Assembly (NCBI GenBank): GCA_026314275.1
Contig: CP111109.1
Location: 2,232,001 to 2,296,000 of the forward strand
Source: JAGOEY01 sp017997515
GTDB taxonomy: Bacteria > Pseudomonadota > Gammaproteobacteria > Burkholderiales > Burkholderiaceae_C
Direction: 5' to 3'
Length of the DNA stretch: 64,000 bases
Part shown: positions 42,659 to 51,388 of the stretch, piece by piece
Layout: each line of letters starts with the position of its first letter
How positions within the stretch are numbered: the first letter of the stretch is position 1
Translations under genes and position numbers: made by a program
The notes under the pieces: model-generated
Seen by the model: the letters and a program-made list of their open reading frames with translations, nothing else
Databases searched by the model: none
Told to the model about the DNA's origin: nothing

Positions 42659-44143
42659 GTGGCCAACCAGGACATCGTGACTTTCCGCGGCACCTACGAC
42701 GGCACATCCCCCGCAGCCCGTGTGGAGCGGGCACTGGCACGGATACAAGACCTGCCCCCCCACGACATGGTGAGCCCCATCGAGCTGGTGCCGGTGTCGA
42801 TTGGCCCCCTGCGCGGGCTTGCCGTACGCCAAGCCGGGCAGGCCTTGTTTGTGGTGACCGAGTCGGATCTGGAGCCCGGCTCTGGTGACACACTGGAGCA
42901 GGCCGCCGAGGCCGTCAAACTGCGGCTGGCCGAGGCGCTGAAAGCACTGGAGCAACAGCATCGCTGGCCGGTGCTGATGAAAGGTATTGGCCTGGCCGTC
43001 GTCCAGACCCTGCTGCTGGGCTTGGCGTTGTGGGGCCTGTGGCGGTTGGCCGACGTGGTGCTGGACCGTCTGACGGAACTGCGCAACGCCCGGGCTGGCA
43101 CGGCACGCACCTGGGCGCACTATGGCAAGGCCGTGCTGGCGCGGTTGATCCAGTTCACGGCCCTGTTTGCCAGCGCCGGGCTGGTGTTTGCGTGGCTGAC
43201 CTCGGTGTTGTTCGCTTTCCCTGCCACGCGGGCCTTGAGCCTGCGGCTGGGGGCTGTTTTTTACGATGCGGCAGCCCTGGTGGTCAATGGCTTCACCCAG
43301 GCCGTCCCCGGGCTGGTCGTCGTGGTGGTGATCCTGCTGCTGGCGCAGGCTGCGGTGGAGGCTTCCAACGCCATGTTCCGGGCCATTGCCCAGCGGCAAC
43401 TGCGCATCTCGGCCATCCACCCGGAGACGGCTGCGGCCACCCGGCGGCTGGCGTCGCTGGGCATCTGGGCGCTGGCCATGGTGGCCATTTACCCCTATCT
43501 GCCCGGCTCCAACAGCGACGTGTTCCGGGGCGTGTCGGTGCTGCTGGGGGCCATGCTCACGCTGGGCTCGTCCGGTGTGGTTAACCAGCTGATGAGTGGC
43601 CTGGTGCTGGTGTACTCGCGCGCCCTGCGGGTCGGCGACTATGTGGTGATCGGGCAGGACGAAGGGGTGGTGCAGGAGGTGGGCACGCTGGCCACCAAAC
43701 TGATCACCATGCGCAACGAGGAAATCACCATCCCGAACGCGGTGCTGATGAGCAGCCCCATCAAGAACTATTCGCGCAAGGCGGATGAGAGCGGCACGCT
43801 GGCTGCGACCAAGGTGGGCGTGGGCTACGACACGCCGTGGCGCCAGGTGCATGCTCTGCTGCTGGATGCGGCTTCACGCACCCACGGCCTGCGCCGTGCA
43901 CCGGCACCGGTTGTGCTGCAGCGCGCGCTGGGCGACTTTTATGTGGAGTACGAGCTGCTGGTGTACCTGGACAAACCCATCGAGCGGATCCCCATGCTGA
44001 GCGCCTTACACGGCCACATCCAGGACTGCTTCCACGAGGCCAATGTGCAGATGATGTCGCCGCACTTCATCGCCCAACCCGAACCCCCAGTGGTGCCACC
44101 CCAGGGAAAGTGGGGGTCACCAAAGCCACCAACTGCGCAGTAA
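42659..44143 (+). CDS. Mechanosensitive ion channel MscS family, lacking its signal peptide
   Basis: 494 residues from GTG 42659. N-terminal periplasmic-type domain (VTFRGTYDGTSPAARVERALARI), four or so membrane helices, then the MscS core LGSSGVVNQLMSGLVLVYSRALRVGDYVVIGQDEGVVQEVGTLATKLITMRNEEITIPNAVLMSSPIKNYSR, including the beta domain. Without the upstream leader the N-terminal domain would not be exported; the gene may be a pseudogene or rely on re-initiation at GTG directly after TAA. Confidence 0.85.
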   Translation: MANQDIVTFRGTYDGTSPAARVERALARIQDLPPHDMVSPIELVPVSIGPLRGLAVRQAGQALFVVTESDLEPGSGDTLEQAAEAVKLRLAEALKALEQQHRWPVLMKGIGLAVVQTLLLGLALWGLWRLADVVLDRLTELRNARAGTARTWAHYGKAVLARLIQFTALFASAGLVFAWLTSVLFAFPATRALSLRLGAVFYDAAALVVNGFTQAVPGLVVVVVILLLAQAAVEASNAMFRAIAQRQLRISAIHPETAAATRRLASLGIWALAMVAIYPYLPGSNSDVFRGVSVLLGAMLTLGSSGVVNQLMSGLVLVYSRALRVGDYVVIGQDEGVVQEVGTLATKLITMRNEEITIPNAVLMSSPIKNYSRKADESGTLAATKVGVGYDTPWRQVHALLLDAASRTHGLRRAPAPVVLQRALGDFYVEYELLVYLDKPIERIPMLSALHGHIQDCFHEANVQMMSPHFIAQPEPPVVPPQGKWGSPKPPTAQ

Positions 44144-44144
44144 A

Positions 44145-45263
44145 TCAGTCCAGTGCCACGATAGCGCCCACACGCGGGTCGGCCTTGCCACCCAGCACGC
44201 TGGCATAAGCTGCTAGCGCTGCGTCACCACCCTGGTGGTGCTCGGCGCGCAGCCAGGGCGACTGTGGGTTGTCCACCTGGGCCACAAAAGCCTGCCAGGC
44301 CGCCACCATCCGCACGCCAAACTCTTCGGCACCCCATTCGCTGGTGCGTTTCTTGATCTGTGCCGGGGCGAAGAACAGCGTTGCGCGTGGGCCGGGCAAG
44401 TTCTTGCCCGCGCCACCGGCGGCCAACTGCTCTACATGGGTGCCACCGATCGAGCAGCTGTACTTCAAGTTGGCAAAGCGGGTATGGATGGCCTGCCGCA
44501 GCCCACCGTTGCCAGCAAAGTCCACATACACACACGGTGTGCCAGCGTCGATCTGGTCGAGTGCGTCGTAGGTCAGCACCCGGTCATAACAGCCCAGGCT
44601 TTCGCAGAACGCCACGTTGGCGGGTGAGGTGAGTCCAATCACCTCGATGCCTTCGCGCTGGTGCAGCTGGAATGCTGTGCCATAGGCTGTTTTGCTGGAT
44701 GCGCTGGACAACAGCATCGCGCCACGTGGGCCGCCGGGTGTGTGGGCACCGAAGAAATTGTTGTCGGCCATGAAGTCGTCGATCAGCCACGAGGTGATGA
44801 ACAGCGGCCGCAGCAGGGCTTGTATGTCTTCGGTGTTGGCGCTGTACAGCGGGTCGGCAGCGCAGCGGAAATACTGGTTGTAGACGGCTGGCAAAGCAGC
44901 GCGGTGGGTGGTGGCGTCGGTGAAACGTTCCGCTGACAAGCGGTCGGGCTGCAACACCATACCCGTGGCCATGGGCCAATAACCATACAACCGCTCCCCC
45001 ACAGCCACACCCGGGTGCAGCGACTGCACCACACTGGCAAAACCCCACACGGGGATATTGCCCCAGCCCTCTTCGGCGCTGGGGAAGAACTGCCAGTAGC
45101 CCATCGCGTCGCCAAACGCAGCGTAGGTGATGTTGTTGGACGTCAGCGCAAAGTGGTCGATACACACACGCACCTGTCCGTCGGCCAGCGCCTGGTCGGG
45201 CAGGGTGTGCAGGCGTGTGGTGCTGAGCTGGTCTTTGCGAACCTGGAGTTGTGTGGTGTGCAT
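44145..45263 (-). CDS. DUF2855 family protein
   Basis: 372 residues from ATG 45263 (MHTTQLQVRKDQL). Sequence resembles DUF2855: FALTSNNITYAAFGDAMGYWQFFP near the N-terminus, WGFASVVQSLHPGVAVGERLYGYWPMAT, and a Rossmann-like region MLLSSASSKTAYGTAFQLHQ ... VIGLTSPANVAFCESLGCYD. Overall layout recalls quinone oxidoreductase-like MDR proteins without zinc. Function unknown. It ends 1 bp after the mscS stop on the other strand. Confidence 0.88.
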   Translation of the reverse strand: MHTTQLQVRKDQLSTTRLHTLPDQALADGQVRVCIDHFALTSNNITYAAFGDAMGYWQFFPSAEEGWGNIPVWGFASVVQSLHPGVAVGERLYGYWPMATGMVLQPDRLSAERFTDATTHRAALPAVYNQYFRCAADPLYSANTEDIQALLRPLFITSWLIDDFMADNNFFGAHTPGGPRGAMLLSSASSKTAYGTAFQLHQREGIEVIGLTSPANVAFCESLGCYDRVLTYDALDQIDAGTPCVYVDFAGNGGLRQAIHTRFANLKYSCSIGGTHVEQLAAGGAGKNLPGPRATLFFAPAQIKKRTSEWGAEEFGVRMVAAWQAFVAQVDNPQSPWLRAEHHQGGDAALAAYASVLGGKADPRVGAIVALD

Positions 45264-45367
45264 GGGGTGCGGTCTTGTTAGTGGTGCCGCGCACATTAGC
45301 GCGCCAGGACGATTAGCGCCACCGGCTTGTGTGTTGGGGCGTCACACGTGGGACAAGCGGGAACAAA

Positions 45368-45401
45368 AAAGCGCCCTGGCCGATGAAGGCCAGAGCGCTT
45401 T
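45368..45401 (-). terminator. Terminator after ohr
   Basis: Stem AAAGCGC-c-CTGGCC/GGCCAG-a-GCGCTTT with one mismatch and a 6-nt loop, followed on the minus strand by TTTTTTGTTCC. Confidence 0.85.
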
Positions 45402-45426
45402 GCCGAATGTTCAGCGCGAAGCGTGA

Positions 45427-45852
45427 TCAGACGATGGTGATGTCCACGGCAATGTTGCCGCGTGTTGCGTTGGAGTAGGGGCAGACCTGGTGTGCGGTGT
45501 CCACCAGCAGTTTTTTCTGGGCGTCGTCCAGGCCGGGCAGGGTAATCGCCAGGGCGACAGCAATACCGTAGGCAGCGCCGCCGTTGGTGGGGCCGAGGGA
45601 CACCTTGGAGTCAATCGCCACGTCGTCCGGTACCTTCACGCCGACCTTGGGGCCCACGGCCTTCATGGCACCGATGAAGCAGGCGGCGTAACCCACGGCA
45701 AACAGCTGCTCGGGGTTGGTGCCGGGCTTGCCCGAACCAGGCGAGCTCAGTTGCACGTCGATAGCGCCGTCGCTGGACTTGCCAGCGCCGTCACGGCCGC
45801 CGGTGGTGTGGGCTTCAGCGGTGTAGAGAACTTTGTCGAGAGGGGTTGTCAT
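45427..45852 (-). CDS. ohr: Organic hydroperoxide resistance protein Ohr
   Basis: 141 residues. Two redox cysteines Cys58 (GYAACFIGAMK) and Cys124 (HQVCPYSNATRGN) are in the conserved positions of Ohr peroxidases, which detoxify organic hydroperoxides using lipoylated partners. Lies 41 bp downstream of ohrR in the same direction. Confidence 0.97.
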   Translation of the reverse strand: MTTPLDKVLYTAEAHTTGGRDGAGKSSDGAIDVQLSSPGSGKPGTNPEQLFAVGYAACFIGAMKAVGPKVGVKVPDDVAIDSKVSLGPTNGGAAYGIAVALAITLPGLDDAQKKLLVDTAHQVCPYSNATRGNIAVDITIV

Positions 45853-45893
45853 GGTGATGTCCTTTGGGGTTGGTGGAGGGGAAGGGAAACTGT

Positions 45894-46346
45894 TCAGGCG
45901 GCCGCTTTGACGCGGTCGCGCAGGGTTTGTAACTGGCGCGTGAGCTGCACCAGCTCGTCAATCGAACATTCGCTGGCCGCCAGCAGGCAAGCCGGCACGT
46001 TCGCAGCTTTGGCCTTGAGCTTGCGGCCTTCGGCAGTGAGGGTGATATGCACCCGGCGTTCGTCGGCCACATCACGCAAGCGGGCCACCAACCCACTGGC
46101 CTCCAGCCGCTTGAGCAAGGGGGTCAGGGTGCCGGAATCCAGCGAAAGTCGCTCACCCAATGCCGACACGGTGGGGCCGTCTTCTTCCCACAGCGCCAGC
46201 ATGACGAGGTATTGCGGGTAGGTCAGGCCCAGCTTTTCCAGCAGGGGTTTGTAGAGGCGTGTCATCGCCAGCGAGGTTGAATACACCGCAAAACACAGCT
46301 GCTTGTCGAGCTGGAGCATTTCGTTGGGGGTTGGTGCGGCGCGCAT
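45894..46346 (-). CDS. ohrR: MarR-family organic peroxide sensor OhrR
   Basis: 150 residues from ATG 46346. The peroxide-sensing Cys18 lies in LDKQLCFAVYSTSLAMTRLY, exactly as in OhrR. HTH: PTVSALGERLSLDSGTLTPLLKRLEASG, wing RDVADERRVHITLT. Represses ohr and itself; two operator-like dyads lie just upstream. Confidence 0.95.
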   Translation of the reverse strand: MRAAPTPNEMLQLDKQLCFAVYSTSLAMTRLYKPLLEKLGLTYPQYLVMLALWEEDGPTVSALGERLSLDSGTLTPLLKRLEASGLVARLRDVADERRVHITLTAEGRKLKAKAANVPACLLAASECSIDELVQLTRQLQTLRDRVKAAA

Positions 46347-46362
46347 GGCCTGAATTTTATCG

Positions 46363-46392
46363 TGCAATTAAATTGTGTGCAATGTAATTGCC
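46363..46392. promoter_or_regulatory. Two tandem OhrR operator-like dyads
   Basis: TGCAATTAAATTGTG (46363-46377) and TGCAATGTAATTGCC (46378-46392) lie directly side by side, 17 bp upstream of ohrR. They resemble the known OhrR motif TACAATT-AATTGTA. Confidence 0.85.
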
Positions 46393-46454
46393 ATGTAGGC
46401 ACCGGGGAGATGCTGGGGTCGTGCGCCGGCCAGCATCTCCCGGGTGTATGCCCG

Positions 46455-47783
46455 TCAGGGGGTCATCAGGCTGTTGGCCACGGCCTGGTAGGCGGGCAGG
46501 GTCAGCGGGTCGTTGGCGGCGTTGGTGGCCAGCGGATGGGCGGCATAACGCACGATCACCATCTCCGCCTTCGGGTCCACATAGATGTTCTGACCGTGGA
46601 TGCCGCGTGCCATGTAGGCCCCGTTGGGGTTGTGGGTTACCCACCACATGTTGTGGTACGACCAGCCTGGCAGCAGCGGGTAGCCACCTTTGGCGAAATG
46701 TGCTTTGTCCGCACCTTTGCGGATGTCTTGCACCACGGCGGCAGGTAGGATCTGCTGGCCGTTGAACTTGCCGTCGTTGCGCATCATTTCGCCGAACAGG
46801 GCCAGGTCGTGCAGGGTGGTGTTAAGCCCGGCACCACCCGACTCGGTGCCAATGCGGTCCACCATGAAATACGCGTCGTTCTCGGCACCCAGTTTGCGCC
46901 AGATGCGCTCACTCAGCACCTCGGCCAGTGACTGGCCGGTGACACGGCGGATGATCCAGGCAAGTACCTCAGTGTTAACGGTTTTGTAGGCAAAACCTTG
47001 GCCGTGCTGGCCTTCTTTCTGCAGCTTGGTCAGAAATTCGTAGAAGGTTTTGGGGCCCGTGTAGCCCGGGCCTTGCGGCATCATGCCGCCCGCACGGGCG
47101 TAGTCCCAGATCTCGGCCTTGGGGTCGGCGTAGTTTTCGGAGTAACGCACACCCACCGTCATGTCCATCACCTGGCGCACGGTGGCGTCGGCATAGGCCG
47201 AGTCTTTCATTTCGGGCAGGTACTGGGTCACCAGGGCGGAAGGGTCGATCTTGCCTTCATGCGCCAGCAGCGCGGCCAGCGTGCCCACAAACGACTTGGT
47301 GACCGACATCCCAATGTGCTGGCGCTCGGGTGTCAGCGCACCAAAATACCGCTCGTACACCACCTGGCCTTTGTGCATCACCAGAATGCCGTCGGTGTAG
47401 GTGCCTTCCAGCATCTGCTCGAAGGTCATTTCTTCGCCACCCATACTTTTGAAGCGCAGACCGTCCAGGTTGCGCAGTGCCACGGGTAACACTGCCGGGG
47501 CACCGGTGCCGCGCCAGACATTGCTGGTGGGCACGGTTTCGCGGATGTGGGAGTAGCTCCAGCGGGTGCGTGGGTAAACACCGCCTGCAGGGTTGTCAAA
47601 GGTGATCTGTTTGTCCGCTGCGGGCGGAAACCCTTTCATCCAGCCCAACGCGTCCACCGTGGTGGCCTTGGGGTCGGGCAGTTTGGGCGCAGCAGGTGTC
47701 TGCGCAGAGCCGAGGGGGGTGAACATCATGCAGGACAGGGCTGTGGCTGCAGCAGCCAAGGGCAACTTACGGATTCTGGGCAC
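46455..47783 (-). CDS. Beta-lactamase-fold serine hydrolase (class C-like)
   Basis: 442 residues from GTG 47783. The start is decided by GAGGAG seven bases upstream and by the signal sequence it opens (PRIRKLPLAAAATALSCMMFTPLGSAQ). Catalytic SxxK is SVTK (residues 160-163, GMSVTKSFVGTLAALL), with YSEN-type second motif in TVGVRYSENYADPK. Family includes penicillin-binding-like esterases and 6-aminohexanoate-dimer hydrolases (NylB), which it resembles by YHNMWWVTHNPNGAYMARGIHGQNIYVDP. Probably periplasmic; substrate unknown. Confidence 0.88.
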   Translation of the reverse strand: MPRIRKLPLAAAATALSCMMFTPLGSAQTPAAPKLPDPKATTVDALGWMKGFPPAADKQITFDNPAGGVYPRTRWSYSHIRETVPTSNVWRGTGAPAVLPVALRNLDGLRFKSMGGEEMTFEQMLEGTYTDGILVMHKGQVVYERYFGALTPERQHIGMSVTKSFVGTLAALLAHEGKIDPSALVTQYLPEMKDSAYADATVRQVMDMTVGVRYSENYADPKAEIWDYARAGGMMPQGPGYTGPKTFYEFLTKLQKEGQHGQGFAYKTVNTEVLAWIIRRVTGQSLAEVLSERIWRKLGAENDAYFMVDRIGTESGGAGLNTTLHDLALFGEMMRNDGKFNGQQILPAAVVQDIRKGADKAHFAKGGYPLLPGWSYHNMWWVTHNPNGAYMARGIHGQNIYVDPKAEMVIVRYAAHPLATNAANDPLTLPAYQAVANSLMTP

Positions 47784-47880
47784 TGTGGTCTCCTCGAAAT
47801 GGAGACCCATTGGATCAACCGTTCTGCGGTGTGGGTACCGGGAAAACCTACCCCGCCTGACACCTGCGCGACCGGTTGAC

Positions 47881-48690
47881 TCAGCGCCCGGTAAACCGGG
47901 CAGGCCGCCGTTCCACAAAAGAGCGAATACCTTCCGCCGCATCCTCGCTGTTGGCCAACACCCGCTGGGTTTCGATGAACTCGGCCACCGCAGCCGCTGG
48001 CCCTTGTTCCACCGCCTTGAGGGTGTTGAGCCGTGTGGCCACCACGGCGGCGGGGGCTTGTTCGGCAATGTTGTGGGCGATGGTGATCGCGGCATCCAGC
48101 TCCTGCCCGGCAGGCACCACCTTCTGCACAAAGTTGAGCCGGTAGGCCTCGGCGCTGTTGAACTCGTCGCCCGTCAGCAAATGCAGCATGGCATTGCCCA
48201 GGCCTGCACGCTCGGCCATCCGCAGCGTGGCACCACCCGTGGGCATGATGCAGCGTTTGACCTCCAACTGCGAGAAACGGCAGTCGTCCGCCGCCACCAC
48301 AATGTCGGCCCCCAGCATCAGCTCGATGCCCACCGTAAAAGTGATGCCCTTGACCGCCACCACCATCGGTTTGGTGCGGCGGCGGTAACCGGGCAGGCCC
48401 ATGTCGTGCGGCTCCACGAGGCCTTCGGGGATGGCCTTCTTGCCCGCCCGCATCAGCGGCGCACACGCGGGCAGATCCAGCCCGGCGGTGAAGTGGTTGC
48501 CGAACGCATGGAGCACCCCCACCCGCAGTTCCGGGTCATCGTCGAGCCGGGTGTAGGCCTGGGCCAGCTCGCAAAACATCTTGGGTGTGAAGCCATTACG
48601 CTTGGACGGGCGGTTGATGCCAATCAGCAGCACATGGCCGCGCACTTCGGTGTCGACCGAGCCTTCGGGGTGTTCTGTCATTTCGCTCAT
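47881..48690 (-). CDS. Enoyl-CoA hydratase/isomerase (crotonase) family protein
   Basis: 269 residues. Crotonase fold: LIGINRPSKRNGFTPKMFCEL, oxyanion-hole segments FGNHFTAGLDL and VKGITFTVGIELMLGADIVVA, then RFSQLEVKRCIMPTGGATLRMAERAGLGNAMLHLLTGDEF. The usual second catalytic Glu is not clear, so isomerase or thioesterase-like chemistry is possible. Follows the hydroxyacyl-CoA dehydrogenase by 40 bp, likely one operon for beta-oxidation. Confidence 0.92.
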   Translation of the reverse strand: MSEMTEHPEGSVDTEVRGHVLLIGINRPSKRNGFTPKMFCELAQAYTRLDDDPELRVGVLHAFGNHFTAGLDLPACAPLMRAGKKAIPEGLVEPHDMGLPGYRRRTKPMVVAVKGITFTVGIELMLGADIVVAADDCRFSQLEVKRCIMPTGGATLRMAERAGLGNAMLHLLTGDEFNSAEAYRLNFVQKVVPAGQELDAAITIAHNIAEQAPAAVVATRLNTLKAVEQGPAAAVAEFIETQRVLANSEDAAEGIRSFVERRPARFTGR

Positions 48691-48730
48691 TTTTTGTCTC
48701 TTTTTTGGGAATCAAACCACTGCCGAAATA

Positions 48731-49579
48731 TCAGTACTGGTACACGCCGTGTTTGGTCTTGCGACCGAGGCGGCCCGCAGCCACCATTTCCTTCAGCAGC
48801 GGGCAGGCGCGGTATTTGGAGTCACCGAATTCAGCCAGGTACACCTCCATCACCGCCAGGCACACGTCCAGGCCAATCATGTCGGCCAGGGCCAGTGGGC
48901 CAATCGGCTGGTTGCAGCCCAGCTTCATGCCTTCGTCGATGTCCTGGGCTGTGGCCGTGCCTTCTGCCAGCACAAAAAATGCCTCGTTGATCATGGGAAC
49001 CAGGATGCGGTTGACCACAAAGCCAGGTGCATTTTTTACGGTGATGGGGGATTTGCCAAGCGTCAGCGCCAGGGCCTTCACGTCGTCATGGGTGGCGTCG
49101 CTGGTCTGCAGGCCGCGGATGATCTCCACCAGTGCCATCATCGGCACCGGGTTGAAGAAGTGCATGCCGATGAAGCGGTCAGGGCGGCTGGTGGCAGCGG
49201 CCAGCTTGGTGATGGAGATCGACGAGGTGTTGGATGCCACGATGACCTCGGGCGGCAGCAGAGCGTCGGCCTGCTTGAGGATCTTGAGCTTGAGCTCGTA
49301 GTTCTCGGTCGCGGCCTCGATGACGAGCTGCGCGGCCTTCAGGTCTTCGTAGCTGGTGGAGGTCTTGATGCGTGCCAGGGCCGCATCTTTGTCGGCGGCG
49401 CTGATCTTTTCCTTCTTGATCAGGCGGTCCAGGCTGCCGGCCACGGTGGCCACACCTTTGGCCACGGCGGCGTCGGAAATGTCCACCATCACCACGTTGA
49501 TGCCCGACACCGCGCAGGCCTGCGCAATACCGTTGCCCATGGTGCCCGCGCCGATGATGCCAACTGTCGTGATCTGCAT
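48731..49579 (-). CDS. 3-hydroxybutyryl-CoA dehydrogenase (HBDH/PaaH family)
   Basis: 282 residues. NAD-binding VGIIGAGTMGNGIAQACAVSGINVVMVDIS, catalytic His-Glu region RFIGMHFFNPVPMMALVEIIRGLQTS, and C-terminal domain PGFVVNRILVPMINEAFFVL. Oxidises 3-hydroxyacyl-CoA with NAD. Start ATG 49579; a weak GGGGAGCTC lies upstream. Confidence 0.96.
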   Translation of the reverse strand: MQITTVGIIGAGTMGNGIAQACAVSGINVVMVDISDAAVAKGVATVAGSLDRLIKKEKISAADKDAALARIKTSTSYEDLKAAQLVIEAATENYELKLKILKQADALLPPEVIVASNTSSISITKLAAATSRPDRFIGMHFFNPVPMMALVEIIRGLQTSDATHDDVKALALTLGKSPITVKNAPGFVVNRILVPMINEAFFVLAEGTATAQDIDEGMKLGCNQPIGPLALADMIGLDVCLAVMEVYLAEFGDSKYRACPLLKEMVAAGRLGRKTKHGVYQY

Positions 49580-49713
49580 AGAGAGCTCCCCTTAAAGTGA
49601 ATAAACGTCGGGTTAATGGTATCGGGATTCAGGGGGGCTTGCGGTAAGGTCAGCCACCACTTTTGCCACCCAGGCGACAAACGGCCATGCCCTCAGAGGC
49701 GGAGACAGGAAGA

Positions 49714-51303
49714 ATGTTCGACTACATCGTGATTGGCGGCGGATCGGCCGGCAGTGTGCTGGCCGCGCGGCTCAGTGAAGACCCCAGCGTTAAAGTCTGC
49801 CTGCTCGAAGCGGGCCCGGTGGACAACAGTGTGCTTATCCACTGCCCCGCAGGGATTGCCGCCATGGGCAAAACGGGCAAATTTGGCTGGGGCTTTTCGA
49901 CCGAACCCCAGCCCGGCCTGAACGGGCGGCGCGGGTACCAGCCACGGGGCAAGGTGCTGGGCGGCTCCAGCAGCCTCAACGCCATGATCTACACCCGCGG
50001 CCAGCGCGAAGACTACGACCACTGGGCCGCGCTGGGCAACCCCGGCTGGTCGTTTGATGAGGTGCTGCCGTACTTCAAACGCGCCGAGAACAACGAACGG
50101 GGGGGCGATGCTTTCCACGGCAGCGGCGGTCCGCTGAACGTCAAGGACCTGCCCGAGCCCAACCCCTTCAGCAAGCTGTTTGTGGATGCCGGTGTGGCGG
50201 CGGGGTTCCCGGCCAACAACGACTTCAACGGTGCCAGCCAGGAAGGGGTGGGCATGTACCAGGTGACCCACCGCAACGGTGAGCGCCACAACATCGCCCG
50301 CGCCTACCTGCACCCGGCCATGGGCCGCCCGAACCTGCAGGTCATCACCAGCGCCCACACCACCCGTATCCTGCTCGAAGGGCGGCGTGCGGTGGGGGTG
50401 GAGTACCACAAGGACGGTGCCCTGCACCAGGTGCGCGCCACGCGGGAAGTGCTGCTGTCAGCGGGTGCTTTGCAGTCGCCGCAGATATTGATGCTGTCGG
50501 GCATCGGCCCCGGCGCACATCTGCAGCAGCAGGGTATTGCCGTGTTGCACGACCTGCCCGGCGTGGGTGCCCACCTGCATGACCACATCGATGTGGTGCA
50601 GGTGGTCAGCGCGCCGGCCGAGAAAGACCTGTTTGGTGTGTCGTTGTCCGGTCTCCTGCGTATTGCGCGGGGTGCCCTGCAGTGGCGCAACAGCCGCACT
50701 GGCATGCTCACCACCAACTTTGCCGAGGCGGGCGGCTTCATACGCAGCCGCCCCACGGAAGAGCGGCCCGATCTGCAACTGCATTTTGTGGTGGCCAAGC
50801 TGGTGGACCATGGCCGCAAGACGGTGTTTGGTTACGGTTATTCAGGCCACGTCTGCCTGCTGCGGCCGCTGAGCCGGGGCAGCCTGACGCTGGCCAGCAG
50901 CGACCCGATGGCTGCACCCCGCATTGACCCGAACTTCCTGGGTGAGCGCGACGACGTGGACCGCCTGGTGCAGGGCTTCAAGGTGCTGCGCACCATCCTG
51001 TCGCAGGCCCCACTGGCCCGCCGGGGTGGGCGCGAGGTGGACGTGTTGGCCGCCGCGCAGACGGATGCGCAGATCGAACAGTTCCTGCGCACCTATGCCG
51101 ACACTGTGTACCACCCCGTGGGCAGCTGCCGCATGGGCAACACCGCCATGGACGTGGTGGACGCCCAGCTGCGCGTGCACGGTATGCAGGGCCTGCGGGT
51201 GGTGGACGCGTCCATCATGCCGCAGGTGGTGAGTGGCAACACCAACGCACCAACGGTGATGATTGCCGAAAAAGCCGTCGATATGATCCGGGCCGCTGTG
51301 TAG
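49714..51303 (+). CDS. GMC family flavoprotein oxidoreductase (choline dehydrogenase-like)
   Basis: 529 residues from ATG 49714, where MFDYIVIGGGSAGSVLAARLSEDPSVKVCLLEAG begins the FAD-binding Rossmann fold and GGAGACAGGAAG gives a ribosome site; the frame to 49663 is not needed. GMC signatures: RGKVLGGSSSLNAMIYTRGQREDYDHW and SAGALQSPQILMLSGIGP, with the catalytic His-His/Asn end YHPVGSCRMG ... MPQVVSGNTNAPTVMIAEKAVD. Substrate alcohol unknown. Divergent from hbd. Confidence 0.95.
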   Translation: MFDYIVIGGGSAGSVLAARLSEDPSVKVCLLEAGPVDNSVLIHCPAGIAAMGKTGKFGWGFSTEPQPGLNGRRGYQPRGKVLGGSSSLNAMIYTRGQREDYDHWAALGNPGWSFDEVLPYFKRAENNERGGDAFHGSGGPLNVKDLPEPNPFSKLFVDAGVAAGFPANNDFNGASQEGVGMYQVTHRNGERHNIARAYLHPAMGRPNLQVITSAHTTRILLEGRRAVGVEYHKDGALHQVRATREVLLSAGALQSPQILMLSGIGPGAHLQQQGIAVLHDLPGVGAHLHDHIDVVQVVSAPAEKDLFGVSLSGLLRIARGALQWRNSRTGMLTTNFAEAGGFIRSRPTEERPDLQLHFVVAKLVDHGRKTVFGYGYSGHVCLLRPLSRGSLTLASSDPMAAPRIDPNFLGERDDVDRLVQGFKVLRTILSQAPLARRGGREVDVLAAAQTDAQIEQFLRTYADTVYHPVGSCRMGNTAMDVVDAQLRVHGMQGLRVVDASIMPQVVSGNTNAPTVMIAEKAVDMIRAAV

Positions 51304-51317
51304 CCGAATTTTTAAGG

Positions 51318-51375
51318 AAAAAATGCCTCTGGCGCACGTGTGGTGTGCGCAAGTAGCTATACAAGTGATAGCAAA
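51318..51375 (+). repeat. Dispersed repeat family A, copy 7
   Basis: AAAAAATGCCTCTGGCGC, spacer, GTGCGCAAGTAGCTAT, then GTGATAGCAAAA. One of the clearest copies, lying between convergent genes. Confidence 0.8.
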
Positions 51376-51388
51376 ACTTGCGCAGGCG

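Noticed and set aside
42461..43852. An open frame on the minus strand continuing upstream of srkA to give an 812-aa protein
   Set aside because: It is antisense to the well-supported mscS gene, is rich in His/Gln/Arg as expected from the complement of GC-rich coding DNA, and the SrkA domain starts at ATG 42460.
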